Below, piece by piece: positions 50,925 through 59,358 of a DNA stretch of 64,000 nucleotides. Within the stretch, counting starts at the first letter, position 1. Each line of letters begins with the position of its first letter. Under the pieces are notes generated by a model. That model saw nothing but the letters and a program-made list of their open reading frames with translations. It had not been told where the DNA came from and searched no databases. The DNA comes from Achromobacter xylosoxidans A8 (GTDB taxonomy: Bacteria > Pseudomonadota > Gammaproteobacteria > Burkholderiales > Burkholderiaceae_B): positions 496,001 to 560,000 of the forward strand of contig NC_014640.1 of assembly GCF_000165835.1 (NCBI RefSeq), written 5' to 3'. Both the position numbers and the translations under genes were made by a program.

Positions 50925-52265
50925 ATGTCACACGCCAGCGCCAGCCTGGCCGCGCCCTCCATGCCGCTATCCGGGCGCATCCGCATGCTCGCCGCCATCT
51001 TGCTGGTGGTCGTCATTTCAGAAGCGATCGGCAGCGCCACCTTCAACGTCGGCCCGGGCAAGATCGTTCTGCAGCCGATGCTGTGGGCCATCTTCATCGG
51101 CGCCATCGTCGCCGCCTGTGGCCAGCGCCTGCCTGCCGGCCTGAACATCGACACCGCCATGCAGACCCGTATTAGCGGTTACCTGCAATACGCGCTGCTG
51201 CCCTTCCTGGCCAAGCTGGGCCTGATGGTGGGCGGCGCCTTGCCGCAGGTGCGCGAAGCCGGCTGGGCTCTGGTGTTCCAGGAGTTCGGCCACTTCTTTG
51301 GCACCATGGCCATCGGCCTGCCGCTGGCCCTGCTGCTGGGCATCAAGCGCGAAGCCATCGGCGCAACCTTCTCGGTGGGCCGCGAGCCCAGCCTGGCCAT
51401 CATCGGCGAGCGCTACGGCATGAACTCGCCCGAAGGCCGCGGCGTGATGGCCGAGTACATCACCGGCACCGTGATCGGCGCGTTGTTCGTGGCGCTGATG
51501 GCCGGCTTCATCACCAGCTTGAACATCTTCGATCCGCGTTCGCTCGCCATGGGCGCCGGCGTGGGCTCGGGCAGCATGATGGCTGCCGGCGTGGGCGCGA
51601 TCGCCTCCCAGCAGACTCCCGAAGTCGCGCACCAGGTGGCCGCGCTGGCCGCCGCCGCCAACCTGCTGACCACGGTGGTGGGCGTGTACTTCACGCTGTT
51701 CATCTCGCTGCCGACCACCATCTTCCTGTACGACAAGCTGGAGCCCGTACTGGGCCGCTTCTCGCGCGGCAAGGCCGAGACCGCTGCTGCCGCCGACGAC
51801 GGCGCCGCGCAGGAAACGCCGGCGCATGGCGCCAAGATGGGCTTCGGCGACCGCTTGACCGCTTACGTCATCTGCGGACTGTTCGCGCTGGTGGGCAACC
51901 GCCTGGGCTACAACGTGCCGTTCGCCGACGCCTTGCCGGGCATGGGCATCATCATCCTGCTGGTCGTGATCGCCGACCTGGTGCTGCGCGTGGTGCCCAA
52001 GCTGCCGGCCGTGTTCGTGCTGTCGCTGATCGCCATGACCGCGGGCTGCCCGGGCGTGCTGCCGTACTCGGACCAGATCATCGCGATGGTCGGCAAGGTC
52101 AATTTCCTGCCGTTCACGACCGTGATCCTGGCCATGGCCGGCCTGTCCATCCTCAAGGACCTGCCTGCCTTCCGCAAGCTGGGCTGGAAGATCGTGGTGG
52201 TGTCCCTGGCCGCCAACGCGGGTACCTTCCTGGGTGCGACGATGATTGCGGAATTCTTCCACTGA
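50925..52265 (+). CDS. DUF3100 membrane transporter-like protein
   Basis: A 446-residue inner-membrane protein with about ten to eleven hydrophobic segments. It begins MLAAILLVVVISEAIGSATF, and has conserved loops such as GREPSLAIIGERYGMNSPEG and ASQQTPEVAHQVAALAAA. A hydrophilic Ala-rich loop (about residues 285-305) splits it into halves. The DUF3100 family is uncharacterised; its shape suggests a secondary transporter. The ATG 50925 has CAGGGGAA at good spacing. An intrinsic terminator follows. Confidence 0.8.
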   Translation: MSHASASLAAPSMPLSGRIRMLAAILLVVVISEAIGSATFNVGPGKIVLQPMLWAIFIGAIVAACGQRLPAGLNIDTAMQTRISGYLQYALLPFLAKLGLMVGGALPQVREAGWALVFQEFGHFFGTMAIGLPLALLLGIKREAIGATFSVGREPSLAIIGERYGMNSPEGRGVMAEYITGTVIGALFVALMAGFITSLNIFDPRSLAMGAGVGSGSMMAAGVGAIASQQTPEVAHQVAALAAAANLLTTVVGVYFTLFISLPTTIFLYDKLEPVLGRFSRGKAETAAAADDGAAQETPAHGAKMGFGDRLTAYVICGLFALVGNRLGYNVPFADALPGMGIIILLVVIADLVLRVVPKLPAVFVLSLIAMTAGCPGVLPYSDQIIAMVGKVNFLPFTTVILAMAGLSILKDLPAFRKLGWKIVVVSLAANAGTFLGATMIAEFFH

Positions 52266-52285
52266 TCTCCGTCCGGTCCTGCATG

Positions 52286-52323
52286 AAAAACCGCCTGATG
52301 AAAGCGTCAGGCGGTTTTTTTTT
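52286..52323. terminator. bidirectional intrinsic terminator after the DUF3100 gene
   Basis: An eight-bp stem (CCGCCTGA at 52291-52298 with TCAGGCGG at 52307-52314) is followed by nine T on the plus strand and preceded by five A. It also serves the convergent small gene whose stop is at 52326. Confidence 0.92.
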
Positions 52324-52325
52324 GG

Positions 52326-52832
52326 TCAGGGTGTGTGGCCCGGCCGGTAGCGCGCCTGGTCCGTGACGTTCTCGGTCGCGCCGATATTGGCGACCTTGGG
52401 GATGCCCAGGCCTGCCGCCTTCATCGCCACTGTGGTCTGCAGTTCCTGGACCTGCGGGTTGCCCATGGCGACACGGTAGGCTTGCAGCGGCATCAGGCCT
52501 TCGATGGTGCCCAGGTCGTTGGCGGAACCGGCGTGCTGGGCAGTCGGGTCGGGTTGCGTGGTGAACGCCTCGAGCGCGCGGCGCATGCGCGATTCCGCGT
52601 GCAGGTCGCGCAGCGCGTCCGCATTGGAGGCGCCGATGACGGTCAGCGCGGGCGGCTGGTGGTCGCGTTCGCGGATGGTTGGCGCGGCGTGGCCCGCAGC
52701 CGCGGCCTTGGCGGCCCGGACATGGGCAATGCCTTGCGTTTCAAGGAATGGGCGCGTGGCGTCCAGCGCGGCGGAGCGCGCGGGGTAGGGCGCGTCAGCC
52801 CGGTGGATGGCGGAGATCGCAGCGACGTTCAT
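52326..52832 (-). CDS. small protein of unknown function, weakly like a YscI/HrpB inner-rod protein
   Basis: A 168-residue soluble protein without signal peptide. It begins MNVAAISAIHRADAP. The N-terminal two thirds are Ala-rich and probably loosely folded. The C-terminal third, TIEGLMPLQAYRVAMGNPQV then QELQTTVAMKAAGLGIPKV, loosely recalls type III secretion inner-rod proteins (a LxLQ..., then a helix with conserved KxAG). No other secretion genes are nearby, so the likeness is weak. It lies downstream of the GST gene but after its terminator. Confidence 0.6.
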   Translation of the reverse strand: MNVAAISAIHRADAPYPARSAALDATRPFLETQGIAHVRAAKAAAAGHAAPTIRERDHQPPALTVIGASNADALRDLHAESRMRRALEAFTTQPDPTAQHAGSANDLGTIEGLMPLQAYRVAMGNPQVQELQTTVAMKAAGLGIPKVANIGATENVTDQARYRPGHTP

Positions 52833-52914
52833 GCTGGGCCCCTTTTTCTGATGACAGGCCGGCGGATCGGCCCGTCTGGCAATTTCACTGTAACAGCTGA
52901 GGGCGGTCGTGGCG

Positions 52915-52944
52915 AAAAAAAGGCCCCTGACGAGGTCAGGGGCC
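52915..52944 (-). terminator. intrinsic terminator closing the 53-62 kb operon
   Basis: A ten-bp perfect stem (GGCCCCTGAC at 52922-52931 with GTCAGGGGCC at 52935-52944) has a three-base loop. On the minus strand seven U follow. It is 95 bp past the GST stop, the last gene of the long minus-strand operon. Confidence 0.9.
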
Positions 52945-53039
52945 CTAGCGACGCGGCCCGCGGGCCGCGCCGTACTCAGGGCAGGTGATGGCCAGGGAGC
53001 CCGGCGGGTTCTCCCGGCCCTGCGCCTGCCCAAACCGGA

Positions 53040-53639
53040 TCAGGGCTTGGTGGCCTGCATGGATGGCCGTTGGCTGAAGGTCTCGTACCAGGCGGCGGTG
53101 GCCGGGTGGCCGGCGCGCCAATCCAGGTCGGGGAAGCGGAAATCCAGATAGCCCAGCGCGCAGCCGATGGTGATGGTGCCGATGTCGAGGCGGCCGTTCA
53201 GCGAGGCGGCACTCTTCTCCACCAGCGCGAGGCCGTCGCGGACCTTGCCCAACTGGCCTTCGACCCAGCCGTCCCAGCGCAGCGCTTCGGGGCGCAGCAC
53301 GGTTTCATAGCGGGCCAGCAGCGCCGCACCCAGCATGCCGTCGGCCATCGATTGCTCTGTCAGTACCTGCCAGCGGTCCTTGCCGGCCGGGAACAGCGCG
53401 CCGCCGCCCAGGTCGTTGAGGTATTCGCAGACCACGCGGCTGTCGTACAGCGCCTGGCCGTCGTCGGTGATGAAGGTAGGCACCTGGCCCAGCGGATTGC
53501 TGGGGATGATGCTCTGGTCGCGCGCGACGGGGCCGGCCGCGCTGGGCAGCCTTTCGATGCGGTCGGCCAGGCCTAGCTCATGGGCGATGACCATGCACTT
53601 GCGCACGAAGGGCGAGGCGGGCGAGTAAAAGATTTTCAT
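53040..53639 (-). CDS. glutathione S-transferase
   Basis: A 199-residue GST. The N-terminal thioredoxin-like domain begins MKIFYSPASPFVRKCMVIAH, with a Ser/Cys pair at the usual catalytic position and the cis-Pro motif GQVPTFITDDGQALYDSRVV. The helical C-terminal domain follows. It lies 25 bp after the flavoprotein gene, so it is probably the last gene of the operon. It may detoxify or isomerise an intermediate of the pathway. Confidence 0.87.
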   Translation of the reverse strand: MKIFYSPASPFVRKCMVIAHELGLADRIERLPSAAGPVARDQSIIPSNPLGQVPTFITDDGQALYDSRVVCEYLNDLGGGALFPAGKDRWQVLTEQSMADGMLGAALLARYETVLRPEALRWDGWVEGQLGKVRDGLALVEKSAASLNGRLDIGTITIGCALGYLDFRFPDLDWRAGHPATAAWYETFSQRPSMQATKP

Positions 53640-53664
53640 GGGTATCCTTGTCGGTGGAGAGGCG

Positions 53665-55371
53665 TCAGTGTTGTGCATGCGCCAGATGTTGTCCAGCGAT
53701 CCAGCCGAAGGTCAAGGCGGGACCGAGCGTGATGCCGGGGCCGGGATAGGCGCCGCCCATCACGGATTGCATGTCGTTGCCGGCGACGTAGAGGCCGGGG
53801 ATCGGCGCGCCTGCGGCGTCCAGGGCCTGGGCGTCCCGGTTGGCGGCGATGCCGCAGGCCGTGCCGATGTCGCCGGGATAGACCTTGACCGCGTAATAGG
53901 GGCCGGGGCCCAGCGGCGCGAGGCAGGGATTGGGTTCGTGTTCCGGATCGCCCAGGTAGCGGTTGTAGGCGGTCGATCCCTTGCCGAAATCCGGGTCGCG
54001 GCCCTGCGCCGCGTGAGTGTTGTAGCGGTCCACGGTAGCTTGCAGCGCATCGCATGGCACGCCCAGCCGGGCCGCCAGCGCCGCCAGGGTGGCGCCTTGC
54101 AGCAGATAGCCCGCATCGATCAGATGCTGGCGCGGTCTCCCGCCAGGCAGCGCCAGACCCAGGCCCCAGGTGTCGATGAAGCGCTGGTCGCAGAGCAAGA
54201 AGGCGGGAACGCTGGGCGCCGCGCCGTTGTTGCGGTACATGGCCTGCACGAACTCATGGTACGAAGCCGATTCGTTGACGAAGCGCTGGCCGGCGCTGTT
54301 GAGCGCGATGAGGCCGGGCTTGGCCCGGTCCCACACCAGGTGCGGATAATGCAGGCGCTGGCCGTCCGCGGATTCCAGGACGGATACCGGCGCCCAGAAT
54401 GCGGGGCTGGCGTGGCCCGTGCCGAGCGCGGCGCCGGCGGTTTCCGACAGGCGGATGCCGTCGCCCGTATTGTCCCGCGGCGACATGGACCAGAGGCCGG
54501 TGGGCTGAGGATAGGACTGCGCGCGGCGCTCCGGATCCCAGGGAAAGCCGCCCGTGGCCATCACCACGCCGCGCCGCGCACGGATGTTCAGCGTCTTGCC
54601 GCCGCGCGCGACGGCGGCGCCCAGCACACGGCCGCTGGCATCGCGGTGCAGCGCCAGCGCCGGCGTGTCGAGCCAGTATTCGATCCTGCGGGCCAGCAGG
54701 CCGTGGAACAGCTGCGCGGCCAGCGCATTGCCCAGCAACAGGCGGGTGCCGCGGTGATAACCGCGTGCGCGGTCGGCGGCATAGCGCAGCACCAGCTTCA
54801 TGCTATGGCGCCAGGCCGTGAATGAGCGCGTGGCGCGCAGCAGATGGCGCACGTCGGTGATGTTGACCATCATGCCGCCCAGCACCGTGAATTCCTTCAG
54901 TGGATCGCGCAGCGTACGGAAGTCCTGGCCCAGCTTGCGGCCGTCGAACTCCAGCGGATCCAGCGAGCGGCCGCCCATCGCGGCGCCGGGCAGATCGGGG
55001 TAGTAATCGGGCGAGGCGGTGCGTGCGGCCACGTCCAGGATGCCGCGCGAGGCCAGGTAGTCCATCATGCGCGGGCCGGCCTCCAGGTAGGCGCGCTTCA
55101 TGTCGTCCGGGGCCGCTGCGCCCACGGTCTGTTCCAGATAGGTCCACACCTTGTCGAAGCTGTCCGGATGGCCGGCGGCTTCCGTCTGCGCGTTCAGCGG
55201 TATCCACAGCGCGCCGCCGGAGATGGCGGTGGAGCCGCCAACGCGGCCGGTCTTCTCCACCAGCAGCACGTCCAGCCCTTCCTCGCGCGCCGTCAGCGCC
55301 GCGGCCATGCCGCCCGCGCCCGAGCCGACGACCAGCGCGTCGACTTCCTTGTTCCAAGTGATGCCTTCCAT
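53665..55371 (-). CDS. FAD-dependent oxidoreductase, 3-ketosteroid dehydrogenase-like
   Basis: A 568-residue flavoprotein of the fumarate reductase/ketosteroid dehydrogenase family. The FAD-binding motif GSGAGG is at residues 16-21, followed by EKTGRVGGSTAISGGALWIP. Near the C-terminus, Tyr542 and Gly546 in AYPGPGITLGPALTFG match the Tyr/Gly pair that activates the carbonyl in 3-ketosteroid delta1-dehydrogenases. NESASYHEF in the middle fits another active-site tyrosine. It probably oxidises (dehydrogenates) a cyclic ketone. It sits in an operon with three SDRs and a Liv-type importer. Confidence 0.85.
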   Translation of the reverse strand: MEGITWNKEVDALVVGSGAGGMAAALTAREEGLDVLLVEKTGRVGGSTAISGGALWIPLNAQTEAAGHPDSFDKVWTYLEQTVGAAAPDDMKRAYLEAGPRMMDYLASRGILDVAARTASPDYYPDLPGAAMGGRSLDPLEFDGRKLGQDFRTLRDPLKEFTVLGGMMVNITDVRHLLRATRSFTAWRHSMKLVLRYAADRARGYHRGTRLLLGNALAAQLFHGLLARRIEYWLDTPALALHRDASGRVLGAAVARGGKTLNIRARRGVVMATGGFPWDPERRAQSYPQPTGLWSMSPRDNTGDGIRLSETAGAALGTGHASPAFWAPVSVLESADGQRLHYPHLVWDRAKPGLIALNSAGQRFVNESASYHEFVQAMYRNNGAAPSVPAFLLCDQRFIDTWGLGLALPGGRPRQHLIDAGYLLQGATLAALAARLGVPCDALQATVDRYNTHAAQGRDPDFGKGSTAYNRYLGDPEHEPNPCLAPLGPGPYYAVKVYPGDIGTACGIAANRDAQALDAAGAPIPGLYVAGNDMQSVMGGAYPGPGITLGPALTFGWIAGQHLAHAQH

Positions 55372-55376
55372 GCTGC

Positions 55377-56105
55377 CTATGCTCCCGAGCCGCCCAGCGA
55401 TTTACCGCCGTCCACGAAGATGACCTGGCCTGTGATGAAGTCCATGTGCGGCGCGGCCAGGAAGGACACGGCATTGGCGATATCTTGCGGCTGGCCCGCG
55501 CGGCCGGTGGGCTGCAGGGCCAGTTGGGCCGCGAGGCGTTCGGGCGTGAGATTGCGCAAGAGCGGCGTGTCGATGAGGCCGGGGGCGATGGCGTTGACCA
55601 GGATGCCGCGCGCGGCGAGCTCCATGGCCGAGGCGCGCGTGTAGCCCACCAGGGCCGCTTTCGAGGCCACGTAGTGCGGGTGGTTCTTCGCGCCAAGGTA
55701 GGCGCGCGACGCGATATTGACGATCTTGGCGCCGGGCGCCATGTCGCGCGCCGCTTCCTGCGTCAGGGTCGCCGCCGCCAGCAGGTTGACGTCGAAGGCG
55801 CGGCGGTAGTCGGCGCTGTCGACCTCGAAGAACTTGCGCTCGTCGAACAGCCCCGCGTTGTTGACCAGCGCCGCCAGCGGCGCGAGCGAGCGGGCCAGCG
55901 CACGGGTGGCGGCCTCATCCGTCAGGTCCACCACGCGGTGTTCCACGTCCAGCCCTTGCGTCTGCAACGCCTGCGCCTCTTTTGCGGCCAGCTCCGCGTT
56001 GCGGTCGGCCAGCACGACGCGAAAACCGTCGTGCGCCAGCCGCTCCACGATCGCCAGGCCCATGCCGCTTGCCCCACCCGTGACCAATGCCGTGCCCAGA
56101 TTCAT
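55377..56105 (-). CDS. short-chain dehydrogenase/reductase
   Basis: A 242-residue classical SDR. The cofactor motif is VTGGASGMGLAIVERL, with NNAG in ALVNNAGLF and the catalytic Tyr/Lys in HYVASKAALVGY. ASP/Arg after beta2 (ADRNAE) favours NAD. It lies 5 bp before the flavoprotein gene and 9 bp after the next SDR. It probably oxidises a secondary alcohol to the ketone used by the flavoprotein. Confidence 0.9.
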   Translation of the reverse strand: MNLGTALVTGGASGMGLAIVERLAHDGFRVVLADRNAELAAKEAQALQTQGLDVEHRVVDLTDEAATRALARSLAPLAALVNNAGLFDERKFFEVDSADYRRAFDVNLLAAATLTQEAARDMAPGAKIVNIASRAYLGAKNHPHYVASKAALVGYTRASAMELAARGILVNAIAPGLIDTPLLRNLTPERLAAQLALQPTGRAGQPQDIANAVSFLAAPHMDFITGQVIFVDGGKSLGGSGA

Positions 56106-56114
56106 GATGTTTCC

Positions 56115-56867
56115 CTATACGGCCAGGTAGCCGCCGTCCACGGGCAGCACCACGCCGTTCACGTAGCTGGCCATGTCCGAGGCCAGGAATAGAACCGGGC
56201 CCACGATCTCGTCGGCCCGTCCCGCGCGCGCCATGGGCGCGCGCTGCATGTACCAGTCCGTGCCCTGCGCTTGCGCGCGCTGGCCCACCGTCATCTCGGT
56301 TTCCATCAGACCGGGGGCCACGGCGTTCACGCGCACGCCGTGCGGTGCCAGGTCGCGCGCCAACACCTCGGTGAAGGAGCGCACGCCGCCCTTGGACACC
56401 ACGTAGCCCGCAGTCGAAATGCTGCAGCCGTAGGCCACGATGGAACACAGGTTGACGATGGCGCCGCGCGTGGCCTTCAGCTGCTCGACGAAGGCGTGCG
56501 TGACGTTGAAGGTGCCCTGCAGGTTCACGCTCATCAGGCGCTCCCAGATCTCGGGCGTCTTGGGATCGTCGAACGGGGCTCGGGCGGAAATCCCGGCGTT
56601 GTTGATCAGGATGTCCAGATGGCCGTGTTCGGTGGCGGACCGCTCGGCAAAGGCGCGGACCGCGGCGGCGTCGGTCACGTCCAGCACTGCGTCCGCGGCC
56701 TTGCCGCCCGCTACGCGGATGGCCTGCGCCGTGGCGGCGGCCAGCGCCGCGTCCACGTCGGCGACGATCACGGCCGCGCCTTGGCGCGCAAAGCCCTGCG
56801 CGATGGCCGCGCCCAGGCCGCGGCCCGCGCCCGTGACGAGCACCCGCTTGTCTTGCATCGATATCAT
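56115..56867 (-). CDS. short-chain dehydrogenase/reductase
   Basis: A 250-residue classical SDR. The cofactor motif is VTGAGRGLGAAIAQGF; an Asp in VADVDAALA suggests NAD. INNAG and the YVVSK catalytic pair are present, and the end is VLPVDGGYLAV. AAAGGA before the ATG at 56867 supports that start. It lies 19 bp after livF. A close copy starts again at the right edge of the window (about 83% identical by eye over the shared part). Confidence 0.9.
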   Translation of the reverse strand: MISMQDKRVLVTGAGRGLGAAIAQGFARQGAAVIVADVDAALAAATAQAIRVAGGKAADAVLDVTDAAAVRAFAERSATEHGHLDILINNAGISARAPFDDPKTPEIWERLMSVNLQGTFNVTHAFVEQLKATRGAIVNLCSIVAYGCSISTAGYVVSKGGVRSFTEVLARDLAPHGVRVNAVAPGLMETEMTVGQRAQAQGTDWYMQRAPMARAGRADEIVGPVLFLASDMASYVNGVVLPVDGGYLAV

Positions 56868-56886
56868 GGTCGGTCCTTTCGGCGCG

Positions 56887-57606
56887 CTAGGCGCCCAGAT
56901 AGGCGCGCTGCACGCCTTCGTCGCTGGCGAGCGCGGCGGATTCGCCTTCCAGCGCGATTTCGCCGTTTTCCAAGATGTACGCGTAACTGGACACCGACAG
57001 CGCCAGCTTCACGTTCTGCTCCACCAGCAGGATGGTGATGCCTTGTTCGCGATTCAGCCGCAGCACGATGTCGAAGATCTGTTCGACCACCAGCGGCGAC
57101 AGTCCCATCGACGGTTCATCCAGCAGGATCATGCGCGGCCGCGCCATCATGGCGCGGCCCGTGGCCAGCATTTGCTGTTCGCCGCCGGACAAGGTCGCGG
57201 CCTTTTGCTCGTAGCGTTCGCGCAGGCGCGGAAAGGTGTCGCAGACCATGTCCAGATCCTGCTTGACCGCCGGGCGGTCGGTGCGCAGGTAGGCGCCCAT
57301 TTCCAGGTTCTCGCGCACGCTCATGTCGCGGAAGATCTCGCGGCCCTCCGGCACCTGCACGATGCCGCGTCCCACAATGGCGTCCGCCGCCAGGCGGTGT
57401 ATGGGTTCGCCGGCGAAGCGCACGCTGCCCGCGGTGGGAGCCACCAGGCGCGAGATCACATTGAGCGTGGTGGACTTGCCCGCGCCGTTGGCGCCCAGCA
57501 GCGCCACGATGGCGCCCTGCGGCACTTTCAGCGATACGTCCTGCAACGCGCGGATATTGCCGTAGGCGGCCGATACCGCCTCGACTTCAAGCAGATATTC
57601 AGCCAC
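56887..57606 (-). CDS. livF: branched-chain-type ABC transporter ATPase LivF (GTG start)
   Basis: A 239-residue ABC ATPase. Walker A is GANGAGKST, the signature is LSGGEQQMLA, and Walker B is MILLDEPSMGL. It matches LivF of the high-affinity amino-acid/amide importers. The start at 57606 is GTG and overlaps the end of livG by eight bases. Such systems often carry aromatic or other organic acids in soil-type bacteria. Confidence 0.92.
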   Translation of the reverse strand: MAEYLLEVEAVSAAYGNIRALQDVSLKVPQGAIVALLGANGAGKSTTLNVISRLVAPTAGSVRFAGEPIHRLAADAIVGRGIVQVPEGREIFRDMSVRENLEMGAYLRTDRPAVKQDLDMVCDTFPRLRERYEQKAATLSGGEQQMLATGRAMMARPRMILLDEPSMGLSPLVVEQIFDIVLRLNREQGITILLVEQNVKLALSVSSYAYILENGEIALEGESAALASDEGVQRAYLGA

Positions 57607-58363
57607 CAGCGGCTCCCTTGCCCAGATAGGCTTCGATGACCCGGGGGTTGCTGCGCACTTCCGCGGGCGTGCCTTCGGCGATCTTCTCGCCGAAGGACAT
57701 GACGGTGATGCGATCCGAGATCGACATCACCAGCTGCATGACGTGCTCCACCAGCAGCACCGTGATGCCGTCGCGTTCGCACAGCTCGGTCAGCAGGCGG
57801 TCCAGCGTTTCGATCTCGCGGTTGCGCAGGCCGGCCGCCGGTTCGTCCAGCAACAGCAGCTTGGGCGATATGGCCAGGGCGCGTGCCAGCTCCAGCATCT
57901 TCTGGCGGCCGAAGTCCAGGCTGCACGCCGGCGTGTCGAGGAAGTCGGCCAGCCCCACGCGTTCCAGCAGGTGCTCGACCCGCTCGCGCGTCTGCGCGGC
58001 GGCCGGACGCAGCAGCTTGCCGGCGCTGTCGGCGCCGTGCGCGTAGGTGCCGAGCAGTGCGTTTTCGCGCACGCTGAGCGCGCCGAACAGCTCCAGGTTC
58101 TGGAAGGTGCGGGCCACGCCCAGCGCCGCCATTTCGTGCGGCTTCTTGCGGGTGATGTCGACGCCGTCGAACTGGATGCTGCCGCTGCTGGGGCGGTAGT
58201 AGCGCGAGATGCAATTGAAGGTGGTGGACTTGCCCGCGCCGTTGGGGCCGATCAGCGCGTGGATGCGGCCGCGCTCGACCTGCATGGACAGGCCGTTGAT
58301 GGCGGTGAGGCCGCCGAACTTCACGGTCAGACCCTGCACGTCCAGATAGGGATGGCTGCTCAT
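57599..58363 (-). CDS. livG: branched-chain-type ABC transporter ATPase LivG
   Basis: A 254-residue ABC ATPase. Walker A is GPNGAGKST, and Walker B is LLLLDEPAAGL. The signature is LDFGRQKMLELARAL, slightly unlike the usual LSGGQ but normal for the LivG group. The C-terminal extension (SFGEKIAEGTPAEVRSNPRV) is typical of LivG. Its ATG overlaps the livM stop (ATGA). Confidence 0.93.
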   Translation of the reverse strand: MSSHPYLDVQGLTVKFGGLTAINGLSMQVERGRIHALIGPNGAGKSTTFNCISRYYRPSSGSIQFDGVDITRKKPHEMAALGVARTFQNLELFGALSVRENALLGTYAHGADSAGKLLRPAAAQTRERVEHLLERVGLADFLDTPACSLDFGRQKMLELARALAISPKLLLLDEPAAGLRNREIETLDRLLTELCERDGITVLLVEHVMQLVMSISDRITVMSFGEKIAEGTPAEVRSNPRVIEAYLGKGAAGG

Positions 58364-59358
58364 GCCGCGCTCCTTTGGGTCGGTTTGGCCGCGGCCTTGT
58401 TGGGCGTGGAGGGGAGCGGCGTGGCGGGCGCCGGCGCGCGTCCGCGCGCGCCGCGGCCGGCGAACAGGCCCTTGGGCGCGAACATCATGAAGCCCATCAA
58501 TATGACGCCGTAGATGATTTCCTGGAACGACAGCGCCTGGCGCAGCAACTCGGAAATGAGGCCGAAGGCCAGGGCGCCGGCAATGGCGCCGCGCACCGAG
58601 CCGATGCCGCCGACCACCACCATGGTCAGGATCAGGATGGTGGTCTGGAAGCCCAGGCTTTCCGGGTGGATGAAGGAAGCGAAGGTCGTGTACATGCCGC
58701 CCGCGATGCCGGCATAGGCGGCGGAAAGCGTGAAGGCGGTGCGCTTGATGGCGTTGACATTCACGCCCATGGCCTGCGCCGCCACATCGCTTTCGCGTAC
58801 CGCGCGGAAGGCCGAACCGAGCTGCGAGCGGGACAGGGCTACCGTGGCCCAAAGCAGCAGCGCGGCGATCAGCACCACGAAGGGGTACGCCTTGGCGTCC
58901 GACACCAGTTCATAGCCGAACAGCGTGGCCGGCGAGATCCGGAAACCGTTCGAGCCATTGGTGACCGATTGCCAGTTCAGGAACACCCACTGCATCGCTT
59001 CGCCGAAGGCGAAGGTGGACAGCGCCAGGTAGATGTCGCGCATGCGCAGCGCCAGCGCGCCGATCACATAGCCCAGCGCGGCGGCCAGCAGCCCGCCCGC
59101 GACGATGGAAATGAAGAAGGGCGGATGCCATAGATTGTTGATGAGGCCGGCGGTATAGATGCCCACGCCGTAGAAAGCGGCATGGGACAGCGCAAACTGC
59201 CCGGTCTCGCCAATGACCAGGTGCAGGCCCAGCGCGAGCACTACGAACACCATCAGCAGGTTCACCACGTAGATGACATAGCCGCTGGCCGCGAAGGGCA
59301 GGATCGCCAGCACCACGGCCATCAGCGCCAGCAGCGCATGGTCGATTTTCTTGCTCAT
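58360..59358 (-). CDS. livM: branched-chain-type ABC transporter permease LivM
   Basis: A 332-residue inner-membrane permease with about eight to ten helices. It has the family loop HLVIGETGQFALSHAAFYGV and the late AGIAGGMYTTFASFIHPESL. The last 25 residues are Ala/Pro-rich and cytoplasmic. Start chosen at 59358 (MSKKIDHALLAL), which overlaps the livH stop by four bases. Confidence 0.92.
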   Translation of the reverse strand: MSKKIDHALLALMAVVLAILPFAASGYVIYVVNLLMVFVVLALGLHLVIGETGQFALSHAAFYGVGIYTAGLINNLWHPPFFISIVAGGLLAAALGYVIGALALRMRDIYLALSTFAFGEAMQWVFLNWQSVTNGSNGFRISPATLFGYELVSDAKAYPFVVLIAALLLWATVALSRSQLGSAFRAVRESDVAAQAMGVNVNAIKRTAFTLSAAYAGIAGGMYTTFASFIHPESLGFQTTILILTMVVVGGIGSVRGAIAGALAFGLISELLRQALSFQEIIYGVILMGFMMFAPKGLFAGRGARGRAPAPATPLPSTPNKAAAKPTQRSAA

